Assembly (NCBI GenBank): GCA_002441445.1
Contig: DJWC01000012.1
Span: forward strand, 1 to 5,913
Direction: 5' to 3'
DNA: 5,913 bases
Source of the DNA: Pusillimonas sp. UBA6240
GTDB taxonomy: Bacteria; Pseudomonadota; Gammaproteobacteria; Burkholderiales; Burkholderiaceae_B
In this document: positions 5,747 to 5,913 of the stretch, piece by piece
Layout of the letters: every line of letters starts with the position of its first letter
Position numbering within the stretch: position 1 is the first letter of the stretch
Notes under the pieces: generated by a model
Databases searched by the model: none
What the model saw: the letters and a program-made list of their open reading frames with translations, nothing else
What the model was told of the DNA's origin: nothing
Position numbers and translations under genes: made by a program

Positions 5747-5783
5747 ACCCGCCGTGTGCCTCGCGCCGGCGGGTCTTTCGTTT
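5747..5783 (+). terminator. Possible intrinsic terminator or attenuator between hfq and hflX
   Basis: An 8-bp perfect stem, ACCCGCCG (5747-5754) with CGGCGGGT (5767-5774), has a 12-nt loop and is followed at once by CTTTCGTTT, a broken T tract. It starts 28 nt after the hfq stop and ends 11 nt before hflX. The broken T tract suggests partial rather than full termination, which would let hfq be expressed above hflX. A weaker alternative hairpin (ACAC 5745-5748 with GTGT 5754-5757) uses the same left arm and would exclude this one. Confidence 0.5.
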
Positions 5784-5794
5784 GGGCCGCGCCC

Positions 5795-5913
5795 ATGAAG
5801 GCATTGATCATCAGCGTGGACCTGGGCGAGCCGGATTACGCCGCGCACGCCGAGGAATTCACCATGCTCGCCCAGGGCGCCGGCGCCGACATCGTCGGCA
5901 CCATCGTCGCGCG
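5795..5913 (+). CDS. hflX: GTPase HflX, N-terminal start only (cut by window end)
   Basis: HflX is a ribosome-associated GTPase that splits stalled 70S ribosomes in stress. Only 39 codons are visible. The opening MKALIISVDLGEPDY, followed by EEFTMLAQGAGADIVGTIVA, matches the first strand and helix of the HflX N-terminal domain as I remember it from betaproteobacteria. The G domain lies beyond the window. The frame is the same as hfq and is open from the hfq stop; an in-frame GTG at 5756 is a possible but less likely start. No strong ribosome-binding site is seen: the only purine-rich bases (GGG 5784-5786) can pair with GCCC just before the ATG. Context directly after hfq supports the call strongly. 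Confidence 0.87.
   Translation, partial: MKALIISVDLGEPDYAAHAEEFTMLAQGAGADIVGTIVA

Noticed and set aside
1..5913. A previously undescribed defence, mobile or biosynthetic system
   Set aside because: Every gene is a recognised housekeeping gene in a familiar order, and gaps total less than 200 bases, so there is no room for an unknown cassette.

Overview
The window is a GC-rich (roughly mid-60s percent by eye), densely packed stretch of bacterial chromosome. All genes read on the + strand and all are recognisable housekeeping genes: the 3' part of hisS, a yfgM-type membrane protein, bamB, der (engA), hisC, hfq and the first codons of hflX. This order, the short Hfq (78 aa), and the sequence character of HisS, Der and HflX point to a betaproteobacterium of the Burkholderiales, most likely Alcaligenaceae (Bordetella/Achromobacter/Pusillimonas-like). 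The family assignment is inference from remembered relatives, not from a database search.

Layout. Positions 1-993 hold the C-terminal two thirds of histidyl-tRNA synthetase, with an Ala/Gly/Asp/Pro pentapeptide repeat near its end. Three nucleotides later comes yfgM (997-1632), and three after that bamB (1636-2793). der follows with no gap: its most likely TTG start overlaps the bamB stop. hisC begins with a GTG overlapping the der stop (GTGA). The first five genes therefore look like one transcription unit with translational coupling at the last two joints. A 99-bp AT-richer gap (5384-5482) then holds two small dyads and weak promoter-like elements before hfq (5483-5719). A 75-bp gap with a GC-rich hairpin and T-rich tail separates hfq from hflX (from 5795, cut by the window end).

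How the genes work together. YfgM and BamB act in envelope protein traffic (Sec/PpiD-associated periplasmic chaperoning and outer-membrane beta-barrel assembly). HisS, Der and HflX serve translation and the ribosome. Hfq is the sRNA chaperone, and HisC is a histidine biosynthesis aminotransferase. The set is the common hisS-yfgM-bamB-der block joined to the common hfq-hflX block, with hisC between them.

I see no mobile element, CRISPR array, RNA gene, phage gene or unknown gene cassette, and nothing that supports a previously undescribed system. The points worth a second look are small: similar 15-bp-period in-frame repeats in both hisS and der; an unusual first G domain in Der, where two normally conserved prolines are replaced; a sharp drop in GC across hfq; and possible regulatory structures on either side of hfq.
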